15,936 nt of DNA from Candidatus Bathyarchaeota archaeon. GTDB lineage: Archaea > Thermoproteota > Bathyarchaeia > TCS64. This document shows, piece by piece, positions 5,804-13,666 of this stretch (positions within the stretch are counted from its first letter, which is position 1; each line of letters begins with the position of its first letter). The position numbers and the translations under genes are program-made. The DNA is taken from positions 1 through 15,936 of the forward strand of contig WJIV01000137.1 in assembly GCA_014730055.1 (NCBI GenBank). Reading direction: 5' to 3'. A model generated the notes under the pieces. That model ran no database searches and was not told where the DNA came from. It saw nothing but the letters and a program-made list of their open reading frames with translations.

Positions 5804-7351
5804 ATGGGTAGGTTAGTGAGACCTATGAAACCCATGGAAGTTGCAGAGATACTGCACGAGAATGAACGGAAGGTACTCGCGGCATTAGTAGACCGGGGTA
5901 CGGCGACTACAAAAGAGCTTAGTAGGGAAACCGATCTTAGCAAGGACGCAGTTGAGAAAGCGTCAGGGTGGGCAGAGACGAAAGGAGTTGTCTCATTTAA
6001 GGAAGAGGTCTCACAATTTTTTGAATTAACAGAAGAAGGACAACTATACGCTGTTAAAGGCTTACCTGAGCAGAACCTAAGAAAAATGTTAGAAGATGGT
6101 GCCAGGGAAATTAGTGATCTTAAAGAATCTTTTGAGAATCTAAATATTGCACTAGTATGGGTTAGAAGAAGAGGCTGGGCAGATATTGAAAAAGGGGTCA
6201 TAACGCTGACTCCAAAGGGTAGAAAAATAGAAAAAATACCCGAGAACAAGATATTGGAGGCATTACAGAAATCAGGAACTCTGGAGGCTGAACAATTCTC
6301 AGATGAGCAGCTCGAGGTAATTGATGAATTAATCAGGCGTAAGTTAGTAGATAAGACTGAGCAAGTTGAACGTTATGTTACAATAACTGAGTTTGGAAAA
6401 AAAGTAGCGCCAAAGTTACAAGAGATACACTCAAAGAAATTGATAACTCAGTTGACTCCTGAGATGCTTGCCAGTGAGGATTGGAAAGAAGCACAGTTCC
6501 AGCGGTATGACATTCATCTTCCAGCACCCAGTCTGAACCCTGGAAAGAGGCATTTCATAAGTCAAGTTATTGATTACATTAGGCGATTTTGGGTAGAACT
6601 GGGCTTTAAAGAGATGAAGGGAGAGTATCTCGAACTTAATTTCTGGAACTTTGACGCACTTTATCAACCGCAGGATCATCCGGCTAGAGATCTTGCTGAT
6701 ACATTCTATATGAGAAGACCATACAAAGGAAGGCTTCCCGAGAGCGAGATGGTTGAACGTGTAAGATTAACCCATGAATCTGGCTGGACTACCGGTTCTA
6801 CAGGCTGGCAATACAAATGGGACCCAGAATTCGCAGCACGTACTGTATTACGAACTCATACAACAAGTTTAAGTGTTAATCAAATTGCCAAGTTATCTCC
6901 TGAAGATCTACCTGGTAAATTCTTCAGCGTTGGAAGAGTTTTTAGAAATGAGACAATAGACTGGAATCATTTGGCTGAGTTTTACCAGACGGATGGCATA
7001 GTGATCGGAGAGGGGGTAACCTTCAGAAATATGCAGGGTTATCTCAAAGCTTACCTTGAAGGATTGGGTCTCGAGAGATTTAGGTTTAGACCAGGTTATT
7101 TCCCCTATACAGAGATGAGTATGGAAGCGGAGGTATGGATAGAGGAAAGAGGAGAGTGGATGGAGCTATTTGGTGCGGGGATGTTCAGACCTGAAGTAGT
7201 AAAACCACTAATTGGAATAGATGTTCCCGTATTAGCCTGGGGCCCAGGTTTTGATAGATTAGTAATGCAGAGTTACAAGGTAGCGAACATTAAGGAACTA
7301 TACAGTAATGATATTGGTTTACTGAGGGACGCAAAGCTTTGGATGGAGTGA
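5804..7351 (+). CDS. pheS: Phenylalanyl-tRNA synthetase alpha subunit
   Basis: This is the catalytic subunit of the (alpha-beta)2 class II synthetase that charges tRNA-Phe. The 515-residue form is the archaeal/eukaryotic type. An N-terminal region of winged-helix-like modules (about 11-215) precedes the class II core. Core landmarks are HPARDLADTFY (292-302), motif 2 around GRVFRNETID (377-386, Arg381) with the following HLAEFYQTDG, and motif 3 GPGFDRLVM (480-488, Arg485). The open frame begins with ATG 5804, but MGRLVRP is an unusual N-terminal extension. ATG 5825 (MKPMEV) is preceded by an SD-like AGGTTAGTGAG (5810-5820) and fits the promoter better; that would give 508 residues. The pheT start is six bases after the TGA, so both subunits come from one message. 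Confidence 0.95.
   Translation: MGRLVRPMKPMEVAEILHENERKVLAALVDRGTATTKELSRETDLSKDAVEKASGWAETKGVVSFKEEVSQFFELTEEGQLYAVKGLPEQNLRKMLEDGAREISDLKESFENLNIALVWVRRRGWADIEKGVITLTPKGRKIEKIPENKILEALQKSGTLEAEQFSDEQLEVIDELIRRKLVDKTEQVERYVTITEFGKKVAPKLQEIHSKKLITQLTPEMLASEDWKEAQFQRYDIHLPAPSLNPGKRHFISQVIDYIRRFWVELGFKEMKGEYLELNFWNFDALYQPQDHPARDLADTFYMRRPYKGRLPESEMVERVRLTHESGWTTGSTGWQYKWDPEFAARTVLRTHTTSLSVNQIAKLSPEDLPGKFFSVGRVFRNETIDWNHLAEFYQTDGIVIGEGVTFRNMQGYLKAYLEGLGLERFRFRPGYFPYTEMSMEAEVWIEERGEWMELFGAGMFRPEVVKPLIGIDVPVLAWGPGFDRLVMQSYKVANIKELYSNDIGLLRDAKLWME
5810..5820 (+). promoter_or_regulatory. Shine-Dalgarno-like site favouring pheS start at 5825
   Basis: AGGTTAGTGAG keeps the AGG and GTGA parts of the archaeal AGGAGGTGAT consensus and ends four bases before ATG 5825. 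Nothing comparable precedes ATG 5804. The match is imperfect, so this is supportive rather than decisive. Confidence 0.35.
7345..7351 (+). promoter_or_regulatory. Shine-Dalgarno site for pheT
   Basis: GGAGTGA overlaps the final codon and TGA of pheS. Its GGAG core is nine bases before ATG 7358, the expected distance for an internal cistron. Confidence 0.5.
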
Positions 7352-7357
7352 GTAATA

Positions 7358-9025
7358 ATGCCGGTTATTGAAGTCAATCTAAAGGATTTCGAGGATCTAC
7401 TCGGAAGAAAAGTGACTGTATCAGAACTAAGGGATAGAATCCCAATGATGGGGACAAGCTGGGAGGGTGTCTATGAGGATGGTTTTAACCTTGAGGTATT
7501 CCCTAATAGACCCGATTTACTGAGCATTGAAGGTTTGGCTAGAGCTTATGCCTCGTGGACAGGTTATAGGACTGGATTAAGAGATTATCCAGTTATGGAA
7601 TCAGATTATATAGTCAATATTGACGAGAAAACACAGAACGTCCGTCCATTTTTTGTGACAGCTGTCGTAAAAAAAGTGGATTTCAATGATCCTCTTATAC
7701 GAAGTTTAATCCAGATGCAGGAAAAACTGCATGTTACTCATGGAAGAAGGAGAAGAAAGGTCGCAATAGGTTTGCATAACTTAAAACCGGTTCAGTTTCC
7801 AGTAACCTATACAACAAAATCTCCGGAGTTTACCTTCAGACCTCTTGGTGAGAGGTTCGAGAAGAATCTAAAGGAAATACTTAACGAGATACCAAAGGGA
7901 AAAGAATACGCCTGGACTGTGGAAGGATTTGACGAATATCCCATGATTCTTGATGATAAAGGAATGGTGCTCTCTATGCCTCCAATAATTAATGGTGAAT
8001 ATACACGTGTTGATGAGGTAACTAGAGAACTTTTCATTGACGTAACGGGTACAGATCTTAAAGCGATAACTGAAGTACTGAATGTGATATGCACAACTTT
8101 GGCAGATAGAGGGGCTGAGATATATCAAGTGCATAACCACTACCCCAATGGGGAGGTGTTAATAACACCCGATCTTGATCCTTGGGAATTGGAATTGGAT
8201 AACAGCTATGTAAACAAGACATTAGGGTCCAGTTTTACACCTAAAGAAACTGCTATAGAACTCGAAAAGATGGGACATGGAGCTATGATCCAGAATTCAA
8301 AACTATTGGTGAAAATTCCCTGCTACCGAGCAGATATTATGCACCCAATAGATCTTGTCGAGGATGTTGCCATTGCATATGGTTATGATAATTTCATACC
8401 GGAGATTCCAGATATTTACAGTGAGGCGGGGGAGGATCCCCTTGAGATTTTCAGCAGGAAACTAAGGAATTTCTTGGTGGGATTCGGGCTTATTGAAGTG
8501 GTAACCTTCATGATGAGTAATAAGGAGAAGCTTTTCCATATGATGAACATGCCTGAGGAGCCTATCTGCGAGACAGAAAATCCAAAAATGGAAGCGTACG
8601 ACAGCTTGAGAAACTGGCTTCTACCAAGCTTGATGGAAATACTGAGTTTTAACAAACATCATCCCTATCCTCAGAACCTTTACGAGGTAGACGATGTGGT
8701 GGTTCTCGATCCGGATTCAGCGACAGGTGCAACAACCAGACGTCGACTATCAATTGTGATGTGTCACGCAAAAGCTAATTTTAGTGAGATAAAAGCAATG
8801 ATGAACGGCATACTTGAAAACTTGAAAATTGAAGTTGATCTTAACGAGAGTGGATGGAACTGTTTCATAGAAGGTAGGAAATTTACTGCTACTGTTAATG
8901 ACAAGGAAATATGTTGGGTAGGTGAGATACATCCAAAGGTGCTCTCAAGCTGGGAGTTAGAGATGCCGGTCGCAGCTCTTGAGATGGATATAGATCTTCT
9001 TTTCAGTCTAGTAAAAGAAGATTAA
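7358..9025 (+). CDS. pheT: Phenylalanyl-tRNA synthetase beta subunit
   Basis: The 555-residue archaeal-type beta subunit, lacking the bacterial N-terminal tRNA-binding and C-terminal anticodon-binding extensions. The conserved block NRPDLLSIEGLAR is at residues 50-62. The B3/B4 editing-like domain, including the basic loop GRRRRKVAIGLHNL (129-142), spans about 95-260. The B5 domain, with a DNA-binding-like fold, is about 275-345. The C-terminal catalytic-like domain (about 360-555) includes NPKMEAYDSLRNWLLPSLME and a final EIHP segment. It partners with PheS, bringing tRNA-binding and structural elements. It starts six bases after pheS with a GGAG site. The TAA stop is followed by a C-rich to T-run stretch (CCCTTTTT, 9038-9045) that may terminate transcription. 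Confidence 0.95.
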   Translation: MPVIEVNLKDFEDLLGRKVTVSELRDRIPMMGTSWEGVYEDGFNLEVFPNRPDLLSIEGLARAYASWTGYRTGLRDYPVMESDYIVNIDEKTQNVRPFFVTAVVKKVDFNDPLIRSLIQMQEKLHVTHGRRRRKVAIGLHNLKPVQFPVTYTTKSPEFTFRPLGERFEKNLKEILNEIPKGKEYAWTVEGFDEYPMILDDKGMVLSMPPIINGEYTRVDEVTRELFIDVTGTDLKAITEVLNVICTTLADRGAEIYQVHNHYPNGEVLITPDLDPWELELDNSYVNKTLGSSFTPKETAIELEKMGHGAMIQNSKLLVKIPCYRADIMHPIDLVEDVAIAYGYDNFIPEIPDIYSEAGEDPLEIFSRKLRNFLVGFGLIEVVTFMMSNKEKLFHMMNMPEEPICETENPKMEAYDSLRNWLLPSLMEILSFNKHHPYPQNLYEVDDVVVLDPDSATGATTRRRLSIVMCHAKANFSEIKAMMNGILENLKIEVDLNESGWNCFIEGRKFTATVNDKEICWVGEIHPKVLSSWELEMPVAALEMDIDLLFSLVKED

Positions 9026-9040
9026 GATCCTCAGCCACCC

Positions 9041-9060
9041 TTTTTATCTTATATTATATA
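9041..9060 (+). promoter_or_regulatory. Terminator-like T-run and TATA box before the EamA transporter gene
   Basis: The stretch begins with five Ts after CCC (possible pheT termination) and contains TTTTTATCTTATA (9041-9053) and ATATTATATA (9051-9060). The latter is centred 29 bases before ATG 9085. The 13-mer TTTTTATCTTATA is found again at 10002-10014 before the next gene. Confidence 0.45.
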
Positions 9061-9084
9061 GTCTAGTCGAGTCATACATAGGTT

Positions 9085-9960
9085 ATGGAAGATAATCCTC
9101 CTATTTCCCCCAATTTGGCCATACTTGTAAGTATAATTGCCGTTAGTACTGCAAGTATACTAATAAAAATGAGCAGTGCCCCCCCACTGAGTATAGCTAG
9201 TTACAGAATGTTGTTTTCCACGATAATTTTGTCACCTTATTTTTTCTATAACAGTGGCCCAAGTAAGATACGCCAACTTGGTTTGAGAGGAAGTTTAATG
9301 TTAATCCTTATTGGATTAATATTAGCGGTACACTTTGCTTCTTGGATAACAAGCCTCAATCTTACCTCCGTAGCTAGCTCGGTTATCTTCGTTCATATCG
9401 ATCCAATATTCGTCACTTTGATAAGCCACTTTTTTCTCGGTGAAAGAGTTTCAATGAGAACAATAATTGGAATTATTTTAGGAATTAGTGGAGCCACCAT
9501 CATAGCTATCGGGGATGCTGGTTTAGGCGATCTAAATCTCTATGGCGATATGCTAGCACTCATCGGTGGCATAATGTTAGGATTATACATTCTTGGAGGT
9601 AGAACATTAAGGCAGAAACTTGACCTAACAACTTATGTAACTCCTGTTTACTTCACGTCAGCAATTACATTACTTACAGCCTCCATTTTAACTGAAACAC
9701 AAATCACTGGATTTAGTACAAAGGAGTATGTTTTGTTTATAATAATCGCTATTGTACCTATGATATTTGGTCATACCGTCTACAACTGGGCCCTTAGGTA
9801 TGTTGAAGCTCCTGTTGTATCTCTGAGTCTTTTGGGTGAGCCTGTAGGTGCTTCAATATTAGCATATATTTTCCTTGACGAGATACCAACTTTAATGGTT
9901 ATACTTGGAGGGGCACTTACATTGTTTGGAATATTGATAACAGTTTATAAAAGACAATAG
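9085..9960 (+). CDS. EamA-family (drug/metabolite transporter) permease
   Basis: A 291-residue integral membrane protein of the drug/metabolite transporter superfamily with two EamA repeats of five helices each. The ten hydrophobic segments lie roughly at residues 11-29, 36-54, 68-86, 95-113, 126-143, 155-171, 185-203, 215-233, 244-264 and 269-287. The repeat hallmarks are visible: RMLFST after the second helix start, VIFVHIDPIFVTLISHFFLGER ending repeat one, and SLLGEPVGASILAYIFLDE at the matching place in repeat two. Family members move small metabolites such as amino acids, often as exporters; the substrate cannot be read from sequence. The start has a good TATA box and no Shine-Dalgarno. 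The M20 gene downstream has its own promoter, so coupling to it is only by proximity. Confidence 0.9.
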   Translation: MEDNPPISPNLAILVSIIAVSTASILIKMSSAPPLSIASYRMLFSTIILSPYFFYNSGPSKIRQLGLRGSLMLILIGLILAVHFASWITSLNLTSVASSVIFVHIDPIFVTLISHFFLGERVSMRTIIGIILGISGATIIAIGDAGLGDLNLYGDMLALIGGIMLGLYILGGRTLRQKLDLTTYVTPVYFTSAITLLTASILTETQITGFSTKEYVLFIIIAIVPMIFGHTVYNWALRYVEAPVVSLSLLGEPVGASILAYIFLDEIPTLMVILGGALTLFGILITVYKRQ

Positions 9961-10001
9961 CTAAATTTTTAAAAAAAATTTCAAGATTATTTTCGTGGTA
10001 A

Positions 10002-10014
10002 TTTTTATCTTATA
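10002..10014 (+). promoter_or_regulatory. TATA box for the second M20 gene
   Basis: TTTTTATCTTATA is centred about 27 bases before ATG 10035, and no Shine-Dalgarno precedes the start, consistent with a leaderless message. It is identical to 9041-9053. The preceding 9963-9981 stretch (A/T runs forming an imperfect inverted repeat) directly follows the transporter stop and may act in termination. Confidence 0.5.
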
Positions 10015-10034
10015 CACTCTTACTATTCTTCTTC

Positions 10035-11246
10035 ATGTCCAATACAATTGAACTGAAAAGAAAGGCAAAACAAAATGTAGAAGAAATTTTATCAAGCCTA
10101 ATTGAAGTCAAAAATCAAATAGGTGAAAATCCAGAACTAGGAAGCGAAGAATACGAATCAAGTAAATTGTTAGTTGACCTATTAAAAAAGCATGATTTTA
10201 AGGTTGAGTATCCATTTGCTGGGATGGATACAGCATTCAAAGCTGTCTATCAAAAAGATTCAGACGGTCCAATAATAGCGATCTTAGCAGAGTATGACGC
10301 ACTACCCGGAGTCGGACATGGTTGTGGGCATAACATTATTGGAACCGCTGGTGTTGGAGCTGGAATCGCAGTAAGTAAATTAATGGATGAACTCAAAGGA
10401 GAGATCTGGGTAATTGGCACTCCAGCGGAGGAAGGACACGGGCCCAGTGGGGGTGCAAAAGTGAGGATGGTAAAAAATGGTGTCTTTGATGATGTTGATG
10501 TAAGTTTCATGATCCATCCTATGACTGGGAAGACAGTTGTTTCCGCCAACTTTCTAGCTGTTAAAGGAATAAATCTTGAATTCCATGGTAAGACAAGCCA
10601 TGCTGCTGCTGATCCTCAGGAGGGGGTCAATGCTTTGAACGCAGCTGTCCTCACATACATTGCTATTCATGCAAATAGGCAGCAGTTGAGAAGAGACGCT
10701 AATGCGGTTATACATGGGATCATAAAAGAAGGTGGGCTTGCATCAAATGTAATACCTGACAGAGCGGTCTTACAGTTTGGCGTTAGAAGTAGCGATGATA
10801 CATATATTCCGACCCTTATTGACATGGTGGAAAAAAGCGCCAGAGGGTCAGCAATGGCTACAGGATGCACTGTTGAGATTCAAATTAGTCAGGGCTTAAA
10901 ATCAAATATTCGTAATAAGCCCTTAGAAGATTTATTCCTCAAACTGTTTAAAGAGCTCGATGTTAAAGTAGAGGATATTACAAAATCTATAATGCAGCCT
11001 CCAGGTGGGAGTACAGATTTCGCTGATGTAACTCATATAGTTCCAGGCATCCATCCTATGATCGGAATAACAAATGAGGATATGGCAATGCACAGTACCG
11101 ACTTTGCTGATGTCACTATAACCTCATCAGGAGATAAGGGTGTTGAGATAGGTGCCAAGGTTATGGCTCTAGCAACAGTAGAAATTCTGAAGAAACCTGA
11201 GCTACTTGAGGTAATTAAAGACTATTTTAACAATCATAAAATTTAA
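10035..11246 (+). CDS. M20-family amidohydrolase, AbgA/PM20D2-like
   Basis: A 403-residue binuclear-metal amidohydrolase of the M20D group, which removes acyl or amino-acid groups from small amides or dipeptides. The metal and catalytic motifs are AEYDALPG (85-92), GHGCGHN (94-100, Cys97 and His99), PAEE (130-133), His161 (IHPM), SHAA in the dimerisation domain (188-191, His189) and the C-terminal His353 (MHSTDF). Its length and the AEYDALPGVGHGCGHN arrangement match the AbgA/ACY1L2 branch, whereas the gene at 865 is AbgB-like. In bacteria AbgA and AbgB form one enzyme, so a partnership is conceivable even though the genes are 7.7 kb apart. No signal peptide is seen. Substrate unknown. Confidence 0.87.
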   Translation: MSNTIELKRKAKQNVEEILSSLIEVKNQIGENPELGSEEYESSKLLVDLLKKHDFKVEYPFAGMDTAFKAVYQKDSDGPIIAILAEYDALPGVGHGCGHNIIGTAGVGAGIAVSKLMDELKGEIWVIGTPAEEGHGPSGGAKVRMVKNGVFDDVDVSFMIHPMTGKTVVSANFLAVKGINLEFHGKTSHAAADPQEGVNALNAAVLTYIAIHANRQQLRRDANAVIHGIIKEGGLASNVIPDRAVLQFGVRSSDDTYIPTLIDMVEKSARGSAMATGCTVEIQISQGLKSNIRNKPLEDLFLKLFKELDVKVEDITKSIMQPPGGSTDFADVTHIVPGIHPMIGITNEDMAMHSTDFADVTITSSGDKGVEIGAKVMALATVEILKKPELLEVIKDYFNNHKI

Positions 11247-11276
11247 CCTTTAATATTCATAACCTGATTTTATCTC

Positions 11277-11804
11277 ATGCCTCTTAATGAATTCTGGAGA
11301 AGTTCAAAGAAGGTACAGCTAAGTTATGGAAACTTGGTTAAGCTAAGACCCGAAACAGAGGAAGATCTTGAAGCAGTTTGGGATATGTTTTCCTCTCTTT
11401 CCCCTGAGACCCTTCAATTTCTCCCTATACCTTTCACTCGTGAATGAGTTGAGGGCTGGTTTAATAATATAGATTATGAGAGAATCCTCCCTCTATTAGG
11501 TATACTTGAGAATCCTGATGGTGGTCATAGAGTAATTTCATCATCGACCCTAAGTTTTTTTGATCAGAATTGCTACAGACATAAAGCCACCTTTGGAATA
11601 ACTGTCCACGATGATTACCAGGATCTAGGATTAGGTACAAGCCAAACAAATTACATGTTAATTATGTCTTCCTCAAAGAGCATTAAGAAAATAGAGTTAG
11701 ATGTGGTAAGTCATAATAAAAGAGCTATTAAGGTCTGTGAAAGATGTGGATTTAAAAAAAGAAGGTGTAATCAAGATGAGTCACTGGAACTATATTTTAA
11801 ATGA
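11277..11804 (+). pseudogene. GNAT-family acetyltransferase interrupted by one in-frame TGA
   Basis: From ATG 11277 a single frame runs 175 codons to TGA 11802-11804, broken only by TGA at 11445-11447 (codon 57). Both sides read as one GNAT protein. The N-terminal strand and helix (VKLRPETEEDLEAVWDMF, residues 21-38) are followed by the region after the stop (VEGWFNNID), the acetyl-CoA loop DDYQDLGLGT with a Q-x-x-G-x-G pattern, and the motif B segment HNKRAIKVCERCGFKKR. There are no frameshifts and no restart codon just after the stop, and a TATA-like TTTAATATT (11249-11257) remains upstream. The simplest explanation is a recent nonsense mutation (CGA to TGA is one transition) or a sequencing error. 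Recoding of TGA is possible but less likely. It fills the 597-base gap between the M20 gene and the convergent deacylase gene. Confidence 0.75.
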
Positions 11805-11843
11805 GTTTGGTAATGATATTAAAATGGGAAAACTATTGTACAG

Positions 11844-12866
11844 CTAGTTCTCAAGCCATTTCATTACCTTTGGTACACTAACCAGACTATCCCCCTGATG
11901 AACAACAGGATTTTGTCTTATAGTGAAAATATATCCATCTTGTGGTGCCAATATCTGCTCAACTGTCTCAAATGTACGAGGACTATAAATAAATCCTAAT
12001 CTATCTCCCTCTACTACGATATCACCGAGTTTAACATCTGGAATGAAGACTCCTCCTTGGTTAGCATGAGCCACATAGGTCTTTGGATCTGACTTCCACT
12101 CTAGTTTAACCTGTTTTTCAGGTAGATCTATTATACCTTCAATAATTTCCAGATCAATCAAGATATTTCTAAGACCACGATGCGTCATTTTTATAATATC
12201 TTTATCAAATTTACCATGTCCACCAAGTTCTGGTACAATAGCAGGTATTCCATTATCGACGCACTGAGCTCTAAGAGTTTTTCGTCCTCCATAATCCTCC
12301 ATCTCAGCATACAGAATTGGTGCACCGAATAACCTCGCCATATCCTCCGCTTTAGCTCCTATACCCTCTGGAGTGCACTCACTTACACCCTCAGGTTCAT
12401 AGAAAACCCAGACCGGACAATAATCAGAGGCTGTGTGTAGGTCTACGACTGCATCAGCGTGAAGTACTAACTCCGTCCATATTTTGTGAGCCATCCTTTC
12501 AGTAAGACTGCCTTCTGGGTCTCCAGGCCAAATTCTGTTCATACCTCCTGGTTTTGGGTCAAAAATAGTTGCTCTTACACGCTCTCTGAAAGCGAGGGGG
12601 TTGGGAAGACAGTATATAAGGCTTCCCTCCATTTCATTTGGATCAATTTCCTTTACAAGCCTTCTAATGGCATCTAACCCCATAACCTCAGAGCCGTGCT
12701 GAGCCACCTGGATGTACAACGTTTTTCCAGGCTCCGAACCATGAAATACCGTATATGGGATTTCAATGGATTGACCATCAGCGAAAAAATTATTGATCTC
12801 TAAAACATCATGTCTTTTTTCACCTGGCTGTATCTCTGATCCGGCAACAACAAGATTATTATTCAT
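11844..12866 (-). CDS. Succinylglutamate desuccinylase/aspartoacylase (AstE/AspA) family zinc deacylase
   Basis: A 340-residue zinc enzyme of the M14-like AstE/AspA family, which cleaves acyl groups from amino acids (acetyl, succinyl or similar). Zinc ligands are His57 and Glu60 (QHGSE, 56-60) and His144 (VDLHTAS, 141-147), and the catalytic Glu is probably Glu213 (PELGG). A substrate-recognition NR pair is at 110-111 (MNRIWPGD). The C-terminal beta domain (about 260-335; GGVFIPDVKLGDIVVEGDRLG) resembles the biotinyl/lipoyl-like fold found in this family and in DoeB, the deacetylase of ectoine breakdown. The start ATG 12866 lacks a Shine-Dalgarno. It is the last gene of a same-strand run with short gaps (44, 52 and 41 bases) and converges with the broken GNAT gene. 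Exact substrate not determinable. Confidence 0.87.
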   Translation of the reverse strand: MNNNLVVAGSEIQPGEKRHDVLEINNFFADGQSIEIPYTVFHGSEPGKTLYIQVAQHGSEVMGLDAIRRLVKEIDPNEMEGSLIYCLPNPLAFRERVRATIFDPKPGGMNRIWPGDPEGSLTERMAHKIWTELVLHADAVVDLHTASDYCPVWVFYEPEGVSECTPEGIGAKAEDMARLFGAPILYAEMEDYGGRKTLRAQCVDNGIPAIVPELGGHGKFDKDIIKMTHRGLRNILIDLEIIEGIIDLPEKQVKLEWKSDPKTYVAHANQGGVFIPDVKLGDIVVEGDRLGFIYSPRTFETVEQILAPQDGYIFTIRQNPVVHQGDSLVSVPKVMKWLEN

Positions 12867-12910
12867 CTTTACTCAGAAGAAGAATTATTGATAGCTAGTT
12901 AATATTTTTC

Positions 12911-13414
12911 CTAGATAGGTCTCCAATTAATATTTTTGGATGTTGTGTATCTTTGTTTTACTGGATAGCCCATTCCTATCTTTATTATCTCAGGGACAAT
13001 CTGATTTCGGAACCTATTACTGGGTTTACCTGTGATAACCCCATTACACGCAGGATCCATATATAGATAGATCTTTTTTCCATTGATGTCTATCTCAGCG
13101 TTTTCTCCGTGTTTATAAACGGGTTCTTTATGCATGCGAAATGGAAATAAGCGGCAAGCAGTAGGCTTCTTGCCCTGCAAAGTACATATCCAACGATTCA
13201 TTACAGGTTTCTGAAACACACATCTACCATCTGGTCTGTTTTTGAGATAAGCCTTTCCTAGTCCGAATTCCATTACCTGTGAACCAAAACGGCTATTGAT
13301 TAAAACCATCTCTTCCATTTTCAAAGGGACACGATACCCTATGCAACAATTTCCGCAAGCTACACAGCTCCAGGAACTCACTTCTCTCCAAGGAATTAAG
13401 GCACTGCCCCTCAT
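12911..13414 (-). CDS. YkgJ-type cysteine-cluster protein (putative Fe-S or zinc binding)
   Basis: A 167-residue protein of the YkgJ/COG0727 family. Eight cysteines are arranged as in the family: Cys17, Cys20, Cys23 and Cys24 (CVACGNCC), then Cys65 (GRCVF), Cys77 (WICTL), Cys87 (TACRLFPF) and Cys123 (PACNG). They are thought to bind an iron-sulfur cluster or zinc. The function of the family is not well defined. The C-terminal 40 residues are basic and look like an extension. There is no membrane segment. The gene lies between the deacylase (44 bases downstream) and the small membrane protein (52 bases upstream), so it may share their message. Confidence 0.85.
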   Translation of the reverse strand: MRGSALIPWREVSSWSCVACGNCCIGYRVPLKMEEMVLINSRFGSQVMEFGLGKAYLKNRPDGRCVFQKPVMNRWICTLQGKKPTACRLFPFRMHKEPVYKHGENAEIDINGKKIYLYMDPACNGVITGKPSNRFRNQIVPEIIKIGMGYPVKQRYTTSKNINWRPI

Positions 13415-13466
13415 GTTTTATTCTAAGGGCTAAATACATGGGAAGCTAAATATCTACCGAAAGCTG

Positions 13467-13625
13467 TTAGCCTCTTTTTTTCTTTTCTGATTCCTCAAGT
13501 TCATAAAGAAGTGGGTTAATATCATAATGTTGTTTAATAAGCTTCATCGTAAACTTGCCGAACCAGTAGAATACTCCAATAGAGAAAAGTATTATGATAA
13601 GACTGAATATATCTACTTGATCCAA
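13467..13625 (-). CDS. Small single-helix membrane protein (52 aa), TTG start
   Basis: The 252-base gap between the acetyltransferase and YkgJ-like genes holds a 52-codon minus-strand frame. It starts at TTG 13625 (an in-frame stop lies just upstream and there is no ATG) and ends at TAA 13467-13469. The product has one clear transmembrane helix (IFSLIIILFSIGVFYWFGKF, residues 6-25), then a tail of mixed charge ending in ELEESEKKKRG. The sharp split between hydrophobic helix and charged tail is typical of real small membrane proteins. A TATA-like TTATAATATTT lies at 13655-13665, about 35 bases upstream, but no Shine-Dalgarno is visible. Function unknown; it might anchor or regulate a partner. 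The short length and TTG start keep certainty moderate. Confidence 0.5.
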   Translation of the reverse strand: MDQVDIFSLIIILFSIGVFYWFGKFTMKLIKQHYDINPLLYELEESEKKKRG

Positions 13626-13654
13626 GGTTATCTAAAACATTTATGAACTGTGGG

Positions 13655-13665
13655 TTATAATATTT
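13655..13665 (-). promoter_or_regulatory. Possible TATA box before the small membrane protein
   Basis: Read on the minus strand, AAATATTATAA is centred about 35 bases before TTG 13625 and just after the stop codon of the acetyltransferase gene. It would allow the small gene to be transcribed separately from its upstream neighbour. Confidence 0.3.
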
Positions 13666-13666
13666 C

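Noticed and set aside
5788..6249. Long open frame of 153 codons antisense to pheS
   Set aside because: It lies inside a firmly identified gene. Its product is a serine/phenylalanine-rich low-information sequence typical of the reverse complement of a charged helical protein, with no recognisable motif.
11445..11447. Selenocysteine or tryptophan recoding of the TGA in the GNAT gene as the leading explanation
   Set aside because: TGA ends other genes here (the phosphoribosyltransferase, pheS), the position is not a known cysteine site in GNAT enzymes, and no obvious SECIS-like hairpin is seen nearby. A point mutation or error is simpler.
12866..12910. A clear promoter for the deacylase gene
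   Set aside because: AT-rich stretches exist (around 12883-12891 and 12900-12909) but neither sits at the usual distance, so transcription from the upstream gene is as likely.
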